NCBI RefSeq assembly: GCF_008831285.2
Contig: NC_045149.1
Span: 3,959,500-4,023,499 of the forward strand
From: Nymphaea colorata
Lineage: Eukaryota > Streptophyta > Magnoliopsida > Nymphaeales > Nymphaeaceae
Direction of reading: 5' to 3'
DNA: 64,000 nucleotides
Shown here: in pieces, positions 11,500 through 22,698 of the stretch
Layout of the letters: every line of letters starts with the position of its first letter
How positions within the stretch are numbered: the stretch's first letter is position 1
Translations under genes and position numbers: made by a program
Notes under the pieces: model-generated
What the model was told of the DNA's origin: nothing
Seen by the model: only the letters and a program-made list of their open reading frames with translations
Database searches by the model: none

Positions 11500-12480
11500 T
11501 TTTTTCATCTTCATCTCCCCACGGCCAAAGGAGATAGCACTCAACCTCTTCTTAGAGACAAGAGGCTATGCTCAAGTGCACCGAGAGCATGAGAAGATGA
11601 GATGATATTTTATTTGATGATTAAATCATGTTCTTTCAAGTACTCTTGTTGTTGTTATTTTTCATTAATATGTTCTTATTATTATGCTATTCCTTTTTCT
11701 TGAACATAGTCTTGTTGATTGTTTTGATTTTCTCTTCTCATCTTCATCTCCCCATGGCCAAAGGAGATACCAGTCAACCTCTTTTTAGAGACAAGAAGCT
11801 ATGTTCAAGTGCATCGGGAACATGAAAAAATGATATGATATTTTATTTTGTGATTAAATCATGTTCTTTCAAGTATTCATGTTGTTCTTATTTTTCATTA
11901 ATATGTTCTTATTATTATGCTATTCCATTTTCTTGAACATAGTCTTGTTGATTGTTTTCATTTTCTCTTCTCATCTTCATTTCCCCATAGCCAAAGGAGA
12001 TAGTTCTCAACCACTTTTTAGAGACAAGAGGCTATGTTCAAGTGCACCGGGAGCATGAAAAGATGAGATGATATTTTGTTTTATGATTAAATCATGCTCT
12101 TTCAAGTATTCTTGTTGTTATTTTCCATTAGTATGTTATTATTATGTTATTTCTTTTTCTTGAACAAAGTCTTGTTCCTTCTCATCTTCATCTCTCCAGG
12201 CCAAAGGAGATAGCACTCAACCTCTTTTTAGAGACAAGAGGCTATGCTCAAGTGCACCGGAGCAGGGAAAGATGAGATAATCTTCCATTTTATGATTGAA
12301 TCATGTTTTCCCTTTTATTGAATGTAAAATTGTCTTCTTTTCTTCATTTTCTTATCATCTTTATCTCCCCATGGCCAAAGGAGATAGCACTCAATCTCTT
12401 CTTATAGACAAGAGTCTATGCTCAAGTGCACTAGGAGCATGGAAAGATGAGATGATCATTTACTTCATAGTTATATTATG
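11500..12480 (+). repeat. U5 repeat array of LTR A, about 5 units of 170-233 bp
   Basis: The box GGCCAAAGGAGATAGCACTC recurs near 11523, 11756, 11990, 12200 and 12372. In each unit it is followed by GAGACAAGAGGCTATGCTCA and GAAAAGATGAGATGAT. The spacing is 233, 234, about 210 and about 172 bp. The 65-residue ORFs seen here simply translate the repeat. Confidence 0.85.
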
Positions 12481-14146
12481 CCCTCCTTCTTAGTTGAATC
12501 TTTCTCTTCCTATCATCATCTCTCTCTCTCTCTTTCCTTCCTTGAATATTGTCCATGTATCACCCATTCATAGTTGTTTCGTTTTTCGTCTATATATGAA
12601 TGTATGATGAAAATGAAAGTGTGTTCTTTATTTGTATGTTATTATTAATTTTTGAGGTTGGGACTTGTCTAACCCGAAGAAACCTTCACGAATATGTATA
12701 TGTTAAAAACTGCATTTTCATGTTATTGCGTATAAGTTTCCTTCCCAATCACCCCATTGAAAACCCTAATGAGTGTCGCGTTATATTGCTTATTTTTTTC
12801 CATACCCAACGGTGGAGGAAATATATCTCTTACAACAAACTAAATAACAACATTCTATGCTTACATAAATCATATTTTTCAAAAAATTTTCAAAAGCAAT
12901 CTTCTAACTTGGCCTTAGGGACTGAGGTTAGACTCTTGTATGAGGTCAAGCTCCCCTCCGGTCCACATTAAACTTGAAGTTGGTAGACTTAAGTTATTCC
13001 TTGATTTCTAATCTTGTGAAGACACGTATGTATATACATATTGTATACATCCACGCACACGTAATGATCCCCCATCTTTCTCTTTCTATGCTTTCACTTT
13101 TCATTTTACAAATTTTCATATCTGCATGAATGTGTATGCGTATGTGCTCTATTTTCTCTTTTTTAAATATTTTATTCCTCTTTTCAAGATCAATATCTCC
13201 ACTTACAAAATTTCTTATACATACCCATATATACGTATGTATATTTTTCTTTTCCTCTAAAACCTCTTTTCTTTCTCTTCAAATTGATACATCTTTTTCT
13301 CTTAAGCTTTGATATATGTGTATACGTGATGGCATGTACACATATATACATGTCTTTCTCTACCTCTCTCTCTTTCTTTTCATAAGAATGTTTTATCTCT
13401 TGTATTCTTTTAATATTCATCTCTCATGAACTTTATATTTACCAACTTCATTAAGACCACAATCCAAGTAATGACCCAATATTGGAATCATGCTTGATGG
13501 TCTACAATCTCCATCCATTTTCAAAAACTTTTCCTTCTTATATACAATAATTATAACAACGAAATCTTAGATGTATGTTGTGGTAGGAATGACTTTAGAT
13601 GAATGTTATTGTGTGAATGTTTTACATTATTTCAATCATATAGGATAAATGCATCCATGCATTTTCACCCACTTTATTTCACTTATAATTACAAGCGCCT
13701 CTCCAAAAGAACTTAAGCAAGATGCGATGGAGCTCTAACTAAGTGGTAACCAAATTAGAGCAAAATCTCAAACCTACTTAAATTCTTAAGAGAATGCTAA
13801 AGTGATTTCAAAATGATTTCAAAAGTTTTTCAAATGATATTTACTAGTTCCACTTTTTCCTCAAAACATTGCACATTTTCAAGCAACTCTTAAAGAACCT
13901 TTTCAAAAGTTTGAAACATCAAACTTTTAATATTTTCTACACCACATATAGAATAAAAAACTTGTTTAAGTTAAAACGAAATGCATCAATGATAAGCATA
14001 GCCCTTGGGTTGATTACCTCATGTAAAAATGCTGGGAACGGTCGATCCTCGTACCGACAGGCGAGTCCCTTTTTTTCCTCTTTCAAAACAAAACCTTATT
14101 TTTCTGGAGCACTCAAAACCAATGAAAATTTTGAGATGCAAAGAGA

Positions 14147-14165
14147 TGGTGACCGTGATGGGACC
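14147..14165 (+). promoter_or_regulatory. Primer-binding site, internal 1 (probable tRNA-Arg)
   Basis: TGGTGACCGTGATGGGACC begins two bases after the LTR end; the copy in internal 2 reads TGGCGACC. Its complement resembles the 3' end of plant tRNA-Arg (…CCCAYCGTGGTCGCCA), with a couple of differences. tRNA-Arg is the primer type reported for Ogre-like elements. The tRNA assignment is from memory. Confidence 0.55.
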
Positions 14166-14524
14166 CGTCATCGTTTGGCTATGATTATAGTTGATGCATT
14201 TTCACTAATTTGAACATCTCTTATATTGCCAATGATAAAGCATGCTCTCTATTTTGGCCTCGACCCCATTGGCATTTCATTGCATTGTTTGGTGATTGTG
14301 ATTGTTTTCTTGCACATAAGACTAATTGAGGACGATCAATCACGTTCACATATATCTATGATCACATACCACCCTTCTCAATTTAGGAGTTGTTTGGAAA
14401 CCATGTTTGCTTTTCTATTTTAATCATCAAACTTAGGCAACATTGCATTAGAGACAACTCATTTTATATGATTTCTCATATTTCAAAATTCTTCATACCT
14501 ATTTATCCTGATCATCATGTTGCC

Positions 14525-14560
14525 GGGCTTGGTCTTTGGCGGTAGCATAAGACTAAGCCC
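14525..14560 (+). promoter_or_regulatory. Conserved RNA hairpin in the leader of internal 1
   Basis: GGGCTTGGTCTT and AAGACTAAGCCC can pair over 12 positions (one G-U) around a 12-base loop. A smaller stem, GGGC with GCCC, follows at about 14579-14595. The big stem is conserved in all three internal regions. Its place between primer site and first ORF is where packaging or dimerisation signals usually sit. Confidence 0.55.
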
Positions 14561-14873
14561 TACAACTAGACCACACCTTGGGCGGAAAAGCCCCATCGTT
14601 AGTACCATGAGTGGTAATTTATGGTATATCGATGAGTGATCAAGAAGAAGTTGATGAACCCTACTCTTAGTTGCCTAAAGAAGAATCTATGCTTGTACTA
14701 AGCCATTTGGCTAAGGTATATAAGCATAACTTGACATCGAATTATCGTGACACAAAATTATTTCAATTATGTTCCTATACCTAATTTTCAAAAATGTGAT
14801 GATTTACAACCTCATTCCACACATCTACTTTATATTGTCTTTGTCAACCTAGTCAATGTTTTCCACTAATTCA

Positions 14874-14888
14874 ATCTTTATCTTTTAG
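14874..14888 (+). other. Candidate 3' splice acceptor before ORF1, internal 1
   Basis: ATCTTTATCTTTTAG ends 14 bp before the ORF1 ATG at 14903. It pairs well with the LTR donor at 11467 for a leader intron of about 3.4 kb. It is identical in internal 3. In internal 2 the TTTTAG has become TTTTAA. Confidence 0.4.
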
Positions 14889-14902
14889 AGTCATCATTCA
14901 AG

Positions 14903-16062
14903 ATGTATTCTTTCCAACGTGGTGTCACATTCCCTTATGATCACATTCTCTTTGGGGAAGGTCCCGAATGGTCCACCTACATTTCTCTTGAGTCAAAACT
15001 TTTGGCTCCCGAATGGTATCACACTTGTCATTCCACCTTCTCTTAGATGTTTCCGTCTTACTTTGAAGAATGTGGGCTAGAGACAGTGGCAGCTAGAGGA
15101 ATGCAGTCAGTTGATGGAAATTTGGTACATGCAATCACTTAGCATTGCAACCCAATGACCTTCTCTTTTTGGTTTCCATGGAGAGAAATGACAATATTAC
15201 TAGATGAATTTGCCGAAATACTAGACCTCCCTACCCCAACTTGTGACCCAAATGATCTATTGGAAAAGCCATTTCTTATGAACCCAACCAAGGTCAATGC
15301 AAATGACCTCATTGCTCACTTTACTAGACGAAAAACTTGTCCTTTAGTAGAAAACCATGAAAATCAAAGCATCAACATGAAAAATTTGTATGAAGAATTT
15401 GGAACCTATGTTGAACCTTCTGCCCTACCTCGAAAAGCCATAGGGAGAATTAAACATTGTATAATGCTTTACACAATAGAAGTAACCATTTTTACCGATG
15501 GAAGTGACGTTTTAAATGTCCGTATTGCCCAACTTTTTTGGGTATGGGGGCATAGAGGGAACCGGCACTTGTCAGTACCAATGATAGCCTTAGCCTTCCT
15601 TTACCGAGGACTCACCCGCTTTACCATTGGAGGTACCAACTTCATAGAAGGATGCACATATGTTTTACAATTGTGGTTCCTCAAGCATGCGGGACCCCGA
15701 GCCAGTCTATTCAGAAACACTGATGGATCATTGACAACCTTGGAGCAATACCGTCGTTTGATCGAGCAATTGAATGAAGGAGAGATCATTTAGGATTATT
15801 GTGATCGTCACCATCATCATGGGTGTACTTCATTCTTAGGCCCTTACTTCATAGTTGATTATTGTGCTAATAGATGTATGAGGCAATTCTCTCAAAGGCA
15901 GAAGATGGTCGCTGTGCATGCACCAATCGGAGCTATTCCCGAATTCGACCTTAGTTCTCCTCAATGGATGACATTGTTTGCGTAGCTCGACAAGAATGGA
16001 AGACACAGATATCATACACTTGGTTCGCAGGCCCAGTGGTGAAGAAAGAATATGCTGAGTGA
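14903..16062 (+). pseudogene. ORF1 of internal 1, plant-mobile-domain-like protein, broken
   Basis: The frame starts MYSFQRGVTFPYDHILFGEG. It continues through FSFWFPWREMTILLDEFAEI, which resembles the plant mobile domain (PMD) pattern in which a cropped Trp-Arg-Pro segment is followed by a gatekeeper EMTITLxDVAxLLGLP-type strand. The end has a CMRQFSQRQKMV segment and EYAE before a stop, like the RQFGxRQ and EYxxWW parts of PMD proteins. Ogre-type elements carry an extra ORF upstream of gag. Whether this one is truly PMD or another domain of unknown function needs a profile search. Stops occur at about 15044 and 15139, near the end of the domain (15791), and near 15983. Confidence 0.6.
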
Positions 16063-16269
16063 TGGGATGCCAACGACCACCATCCATCCTTCCCTAAAAG
16101 TTTTATGTTGTCAACTTTGTATTCCTTCTGTCGTTGTCATCTTTATTAGTATTTTTGGATGTAACTTTTAAAACTTGTAATGCAATATGAACCTTCATTT
16201 TGTCATCATTTCTGTCCAATAACTCTATTTTCTTGTGTCATAAGGTGAATACTTGAAAGCCAACAAAAT

Positions 16270-18290
16270 ATTTGAAACTAGATCGCAAGCTAAGTAGACA
16301 CCTCAGAACGAGACTTCATTATCTGAACTCCGGCCAGAAATACTTGGCCTCCCAGCAATCGAGCTAGAAGCTTACCATATGTTCCGTTTGTTCATGGAGC
16401 GATTCATGAAAGAGCAAGAAGAGTAAAAGGCCTTGATTGTTACTCCAAAGCCAGAGAATGAAAAGGCTGCCAAGCAGAAAAGAAAGAAGAAGAAGAACAA
16501 GTCCTCTCCTACAGATCAGGATGAAGATTATTTGAGTTCGAATTCGACAATTAATAAGGAAGAAAAACCTGAACTGCTTCATCTCAAAAAGAAAAAGACA
16601 ACAAAGAAAAGCAAAAATGGAAAAGAAATTATGATAGAAAACAACTCACCTAGACCTATCACCCCTGAAAGTTCGAAAGAGAAGCACAAAAGGAAGAGAA
16701 AGTCTACCAAGAAAGGCAAAAAAATCAAGAAGTACATCCCTAGCAGTAGCTCAAACAGTGAGAGTTCTGAAGAAAAGTAAAGAAGATCAAGAGCATGAAG
16801 AAAAAGACCAAGCCAAAATTGGTCGAATCAAGTGGTGATGAAAGTCCGACTAAGCGCAGATTTTATGAAATGGAGAAAAGAATGAACAATCTTGAGCTTT
16901 GGGGGAAGGGGAAACGTTCATATTCATGTAAGGACTACTACCTTGGCATTGAAGGGAACGAAGACGTGAAAGGCCTGCCCAGAGAATTCATCAGATATGA
17001 TGGAACCACTTGCCCACACGTTCATCTTTTAACCTTTTTCAATGATTGCTACAAAATTCGAAAAAATAACAGAGCTTTGTTTCGATATTTTTGAAGAAGT
17101 TTTGAAGGCATTGCCGCACAATGGTACAAAGAAAATGTCAATCCAATCGAGCTGAAGGAGTTTGACAAATTGATTAACATGTTTGTTGAAAGATTTGAAC
17201 AAAATGCTCCAATGGCTCCAACCCACAGTACCATTTGCAGTCTTCATCAGAAACAGGGAGAAAAGGCTCGATAATTCATCCAAAAATAGAAAATTCAATG
17301 CAATAAGATGAAGGAGCCCATTTCTGAGACACAAGCCTTGTCACTCATTAGGAAAAATCTTGCACACCCCTTGAAACGTCTCATCCGCAACGCCCCGATC
17401 AAAACCTTTGTTGAGTTGATTGAACAAGCAAACTCGATAGAAGAAGAAATTGAGGAAGGAGATTTTGATGGAATTATTGCTCCTAAGTACAAATAAGATA
17501 GAAAGAAAGGAGGAAGGACACAACAGCCTGGACACTTCATAGCCAATGCTGTCATTAGAAAGGACCATGGCAATACCTGCAAGCATGACAAGGAAGTCAA
17601 TTTCAAGAAGAACACGAAGTTTCTGAAAGGCGATGATGAAAAGAAAAACAAACACCCAGGTTGGAGCTACAACTGGAAATTCACTCCTCTCAGCCAATCT
17701 CGGGAGAAGATCCTGGGATACCTTCTCGCCAAAGGAACTATCGTCTTGCCAAAAGTAACAAGGTCTCCGAAAATGATGGGAGGAAATAAAGAAAAACTGT
17801 GCAAGTTTCATCGTGCCCCTGGTCACACTGAGGATTGTTTTGTCCTCAAAAATATTATTCAAGACTTCATCAACAAAGATCTCAAGTTTTGTGATGATAG
17901 CACCCCTGAGATACTAAGGAATCCATTCCCTGACTATGGAAAGGCAGCAATGGCCATGATCACTACAGGCACTCCACTTCTGTACCATCCACAAGAGCAC
18001 ATTCGACCTTATATTGGGGGTAGTTCACACAAAGTCATGGTGGTAGATCAAGGTAAGGAACCTCTGGATTTCATTGCTATGATGAATGGCAGGACAGAAA
18101 GTTTGCCCAAGAAACTTCCCATGATTCCAAAGACTTTTATCTTACAAGGTGACGAATCATCAGATGACTCCTCAGATGAAGATCCATGCTATTTGGACGT
18201 TCTGCACTTGGAAGAGCATATGGATGAGGGAGACTCGGTTCAAGCTTCTAAAAATCAGTCAATTACCTTCTCAGAAAAAGACCTCTCAAA
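16270..18290 (+). pseudogene. Gag of internal 1, broken
   Basis: The N-terminal part (16433-16845) is extremely Lys- and Ser-rich (KRKKKKNKSSPT and similar), probably disordered and basic. The gag core follows (about 16860-17490) with RRFYEMEKRMNNLEL, LPREFIRYDGTTCPH, a capsid-like helix set, and FDKLINMFVERFEQ near 17160-17200. A zinc-knuckle-like CKFHRAPGHTEDC motif lies at about 17800-17840. This CxFHxxxGHTxDC form is common in plant Ty3 gags. Stops at 16424-16426, 16778-16780, 17090-17092 and 17272-17274 break it. In related copies an ATG at 28553 or its equivalent begins MVETRSQAK; here it is ATA. Confidence 0.75.
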
Positions 18291-18822
18291 ATGGGGATAT
18301 TTCCATGAAGATGTTTTTTTTATCATTGTTCAGGTCAATGGGATGACAGTGCCACATGTTTTGATTGATGGAGGAAATGCTCTGAATATTTGTCCTGATC
18401 TCACTCCTAAAACATTGGAGTTTCCTGAAAACAAATATCGCTCAAATTATATCAAGATCTACGGATATGATGGCCGAAGCATGAACAACAAAGGTACTCT
18501 CGATATGAACGTGACCATCGAAAATACTAGCCATCACATTGTGTTCCATGTGGTAGATGTGCCACCATCATAAAACTTACTTTTAGGATGACCATGGGTC
18601 CACCAAATACGAGGAGTCCCATCCAAACTTCATCAATGCCTCAAATGAAATTTTGGCACATCAGTCATCACAATACGTGCTGAGGATCCAACCGAAAGGC
18701 TACTGCAACCAATGCTCCCTAGGCCAATTGATCCAGTGAATGTACCCATCATAAGAACAACAAAGGATGGACCTTTGAAAGAATGGATGCAGAACATAAA
18801 GATATTCTATGACAAGTAGTCG
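18291..18822 (+). pseudogene. Aspartic protease of internal 1
   Basis: The active site near 18361-18378 reads LIDGGNAL, where Ty3 proteases normally have D-S/T-G-A. Gly at the second position is common in the Tat group, but Asn after the second Gly is unusual. The terminal part HVVDVPPS is followed by a stop (18571-18573). The LLLG-PWVH end segment is disturbed: GRPW is changed to a stop then PW. The domain cleaves the Gag-Pol polyprotein in functional elements. Confidence 0.7.
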
Positions 18823-18902
18823 GTGAAAGGGATTCTATGACAATACCCAAGTCAGAATTACCAGAATTCACTCAGATTTAGAAACAAGAACATCCCTCAT
18901 CT

Positions 18903-20291
18903 TTGGTTAATGATCCAATTAAAGAGATTAATATTGGAACCAGTGAAGATCCTAAAAATCTTCAAATTGGCACCAGTTTGTCAGTAGATGAGAAGAAAAG
19001 ATTGGTGGACTTTCTTATAAGTAACCAAGAAGCTTTTGCTTGGACTTATGAAGATATGCCAGGTCCAGACCCCCAGTTGGTCGAACATCGTTTGCCCTTA
19101 AATTCTAATTATAAGCCGATTAAGCAAAAATTGCACAAGCTTGACCCTCGACTAGAAGGCCTTATAAAAGAAGGACTAGAGGACCTGCTAAAGGCAAAAT
19201 TCATTTGTGCCATTGATTACCTCGAATGGTTGGCGAACATCGTGGTGGTCCCTAAGAAAAATGACAAAGTTAGGTTGTGCATCGACTTTCGAGACTTGAA
19301 CAAAGCCACACCGAAGGATGATTATCCTCTTCCAAACATTGATTTGTTGGTAGACAGTACGACAGGCCATGCAATGTTTTCTTTCATGAATGGATATTCG
19401 GGATATAATCAGATCAAATTAGCAGTCAAAGATCAACCTAAGACCGTTTTTACTACACCTTGGGGCACTTTTTGTTACACGGAAATGCCATTTGGGTTGA
19501 AGAATGCTGAAGCAACCTATCAAAGAGTCATGACTGCCATCTTCCATGATCAGATGCATAAAATCATGAATGCGTATATCGATGACATATTGATCAAATC
19601 TAAGACAAGAAAAGATCACATTGAAACCCTTGCCCAAGTATTCGAGAGGCTTTTACAGTATAAGCTTCGCTTGAATCCTCAAAAATGTGTGTTTGAGGTT
19701 GAGTCTGGCAAGCTTTTGAGTTTCATGGTCAGTAAGAAGGGGATTAAAATGAATCTTACCAAAGCTAAGGCAATAATCGATATGCCACCACCTACCAATA
19801 TCAAGGAGTTACGAAGCTTGCAAGGACGAATCCAATCCATCAGACAATTCATTTCTAATCTGGCCATGAGATGCGAACCATTCAACCAGCTACTGAGGAA
19901 AGGCATCAAGTTTGAATGGGGTTTTAAATGCCAACAGTCATTCGAAAGGATCAAGAAATATCTTCTAAATCCTCCAATTCTAAAACCACCAGTGTTGGGT
20001 AGACCATTGCTGCTTTACATCACAGTAAATGAGTCAGCATGTGGCGGCTTTTTGGCACAATATGAGGAAGGAAGTCGCATCGAGCATGTAATCTACTACA
20101 TTAGCAAGACTTTTGTTCAGTACGAAAAGAAGTACTTCCCAATAGAGGAAACTTGTTTGGCATTAGTTTGGATGTGTCAGAAGTTGAGACAATATTTATT
20201 AGCTTGTGAGCTCAAGATACTCTCCAAGCTAAATACTCTCAAGTACATCTTGGAACAACCATTCCTTAATGGACGTATCGTCAAATGGTAA
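18903..20291 (+). pseudogene. RT and first RNase H of internal 1 (long open frame)
   Basis: This 462-codon open frame is the best preserved coding stretch of the array. It contains all RT blocks: VVVPKKNDKVRLCIDFRDLN, the FSFMNGYSGYNQIKL block, MPFGLKNAEATYQ and the catalytic YIDD at 19575-19586, intact. A connection segment and the RT-linked RNase H follow (YITVNESACGGFLAQYEEG, then EETCLALVW), the first domain Asp being replaced by Val-Asn in YITVNES. It ends at a TAA just past QPFLNGRIVKW. The upstream frame to protease is broken, so it would not be translated from a normal Gag-Pol start. Confidence 0.85.
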
Positions 20292-20900
20292 GTTCTGTTG
20301 ATGTAATATGATCTTGAATATGTGTCTCAAAAGTCAATCAAAGGACAAGCAATTGCGAATCAGTTAGCAGACTTCCCTCAGTACGAAGAAATCAGAACAA
20401 ATGATGACTTTCCAAATGAATATGTACAAAGAGGGAAATAGTTCTGATATGAAAGATGTACTTTGATGGGTCCAAAAATGTGATGGGAGCAGGCATCGGC
20501 ATCTTACTCATCACTCCGGAAAACGAAATGATCTCATACTCTTTGAAACTTGATTTTCCATGTACCCATAACATGGTTGAATATGAAGCCCACATACAAG
20601 GACTTTGTTATTTATTGAGTTTTCAAGTGAAAGTAGTGCATGCTTTCGGCGACTCTCAGCTTATTATAAACCAAGTGAATGGAGAATGGCAACTCAAAGA
20701 CGAAAAGTTGGTGCCATATCAAGAAATCGCTACCTCCTTAGTCCGTCAATTTGAAGAAGTACAATTAGCTCACGTAAAGAGAGAAGGTAACCCTATTGTG
20801 GATGGCCTCACAAGCTTAGGATCCACCATCACTTTTCGAACCAATGAGACAATCCATTCTTTTGAGATTGGAAAATTAGAATACCCTGCGTTTGAAACGA
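20292..20900 (+). pseudogene. Second (archaeal-type) RNase H of internal 1
   Basis: MYFDGSKNVMGAGIGILLI with the first catalytic Asp (20456-20512), then HNMVEYEAHIQGL with the catalytic Glu, then FGDSQLIINQVNGEW with the next Asp, and HVKREGNPIVDGL at the end: the four conserved segments of the archaeal-type RNase H of Tat/Ogre elements. A stop at about 20449 precedes MYFDG; stops at 20289 and 20308 break the link from RT. The domain itself is open and joins integrase without a break. Confidence 0.85.
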
Positions 20901-22193
20901 TGGCGCATGTTCATCACATCCAAGGGAGGAATATGCCTTGGTACCATGACATCAAAAAGTACATTGAAAGCGAAGAATTCCTGGCTGAAATGCCCAAAAA
21001 TGAACAAAAAGCAATACAACGTATGTCAGCTAGGTACTTTATTCTTGCAGGGGTATTATACAGACGTGGATTTAGCACTGAATACTCTCGGTGCCTTGAT
21101 GAAGATGAAGCGAAGGAAGACATCGAAGAATCACATCAAGGAGATTGTGGGGGCCATGTTGGTTACCAAACCTTCACCAAACAAATAATTCGAGCAAGGT
21201 ACTATTGGGCTACCATGCAAAAAGATTATCACCAATACGTCAAAAGATGCAAAGAATACCAACTACATGCTCTAGTGATCCATGCCCCAGCCTCTCACTC
21301 GCATTCTGTGACATCTCCTTGGCCATTTTCAATGTGGGCCTTTGACGTAGTCGGACCGATATCCCCTGCAGCTTCCCATGGTCATAAGTATTTTCTTGCT
21401 GCAACAGACTATTTTACCAAGTAGGCAGAAGTCGTCACACTCAAAACAGTGGAAGAACGTCATGTAATGTCCTTCATTCACAAAAATCTTCTTTGCAGAT
21501 TTGGAGTCCCTCATGGTATAGTATCTGACAACGGAACTCATTTCAAGAATGAAAAGATGAGGCAATTGTGCAGCAAGTACCACATCACGCACCATTTTTC
21601 AGCTCCTTATTACCCCCAAGGCAATGGATAAGCAGAGGCTACCAACAAGATCCTGATCCGCATCTTGGAATGGATGGTAGAAACTAGAAGAGATTGGCAT
21701 GATAAGATGCATAACGCTCTATGGGCATATCGCACCACTATCAGAACTCCAACAAATGCCACTCCAGCAGAGCTAGCCTATGGAACAGAAATGGTTCTAC
21801 CATTACATGTGTTGAAACCTGCTTTGAAGTTCGCTTCTCTCATAGAGCTCCCTCTTACTTAATATCAGTAGAAAAAGCTAATGCAGCTTGATTTACTAGA
21901 TGAAAAGAGGCTAAAAGCGGCTAAACATGCTGAAGCTTATCGCCAAAGGGTAGCCAGACAATTTGCCAAGTCAGTTATCGAGAGACAGTTCAAAGTGAAT
22001 GATTCGGTCCTGCGATCTGCAGTGTACCTCAGAAGACAACCACGAGGCAAGTGGGCACCAAATTGGTAAGGTCCGTATGTCATTAAGGAAGCTTTGCCCC
22101 ACAGCTCATACCGACTAATCGATGCTGATGGGTGGAACTTGCCGATCCTGTTAATGCCTTTCACCTCAAGAAATTTTATGCCTAGTTCTCTTG
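20901..22193 (+). pseudogene. Integrase of internal 1, broken by stops
   Basis: The HHCC zinc-finger segment runs from SHQGDCGGHVGY to KRCKEYQLHA; the last zinc Cys is Tyr (CKEY). The core has catalytic Asp at 21344-21346 (AFDVVG), Asp at 21527-21529 (VSDNGTHF) and Glu at 21635-21637 (AEATNKI), the correct three. Stops at 21422-21424 and 21629-21631 are single transitions when compared with internal 3 (TGGGCAG to TAGGCAG, GGACAAG to GGATAAG). More stops occur at about 21860, 21869 and 22067. The basic C-terminus ends near 22193. Confidence 0.85.
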
Positions 22194-22317
22194 TATTCAT
22201 TTTCCAATCAATGTCAAACATTTGTATTTCCACATCGACTATTCAATCTAGATTCTTCTCAGCCGTAAAACATGATAATTACATTGGGGCATTTTTTTAT
22301 TATTATTATTATCGTTC

Positions 22318-22617
22318 AGGGCTTGAGAGCAACCCATGCAGGTAAAGGGTTAAACCTGCAATATGAGGGCAACCCATGCAGGCAAGGGGTTAAACCTGCA
22401 ATGCCAGCCAAAGCAACCTATGCAGGCAATGGGTTAAACCTGCAATGCAAGCCAAAGCAACCTACACAGTTAAAGGGTTCAACTTGTAATGCAAGTCAAT
22501 GCAACCCATTTGGGGGGGTTAAACCTGAATTTGAAATCGGCAAACCCATGTAGATAAGGGGTTAAATCTGTAATTTAAGCTCAAACAACCCATTCAAGTG
22601 AGGGGTAAAGCCTGAAA
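22318..22617 (+). repeat. 3'-UTR hairpin minisatellite of internal 1, about 7 units of 35-45 bp
   Basis: Units read CCCATGCAGG, a purine run, GGGTTAAACCTGCAAT. Within each unit TGCAGG and CCTGCA are inverted, so each can form a small hairpin with GGGTTAA in the loop. Later units (from about 22440) are degenerate. It sits between integrase and the polypurine tract. Confidence 0.8.
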
Positions 22618-22698
22618 CATCTCTATGAAAATGTTTTGTTTAAAAAATTTGTGGCGTTTATCTTTGTCACTAAGCACGGCTAACACCGGCTTATTAAC

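Larger units (their letters stand above)
10106..14144 (+). repeat. LTR A (4.04 kb), outer left LTR
   Basis: It starts TGTAATCACCCCAAATTTTT and ends ATGCAAAGA, two bases before a TGG primer site. U3 holds about 13 copies of a roughly 71-bp minisatellite, which accounts for most of its extra length over LTRs B and D. A TATA box at 11230 and a donor-like GTATGT at 11467 follow, then five roughly 233-bp repeats in U5. The last base is A rather than the expected CA pair; LTR B keeps CAAACA. Confidence 0.9.

Noticed and set aside
11628-12058. Repeated 65-codon ORFs with hydrophobic starts (MFFQVLLLLLFFINM type), also in the other LTRs
   Set aside because: They are translations of the 233-bp U5 repeat unit, one per unit; the frame follows the repeat, and there is no sign of coding constraint.
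16364-16582. Minus-strand hydrophobic ORFs opposite the Lys-rich gag segment (also 28813-29082 and 35645-35929)
   Set aside because: The complement of Lys-rich AAG/AAA codons reads as Leu/Phe; a shadow effect.
22318-22617. CRISPR-like repeat-spacer array
   Set aside because: The units are contiguous degenerate hairpins in a plant retrotransposon 3' UTR, with no unique spacers of constant size.
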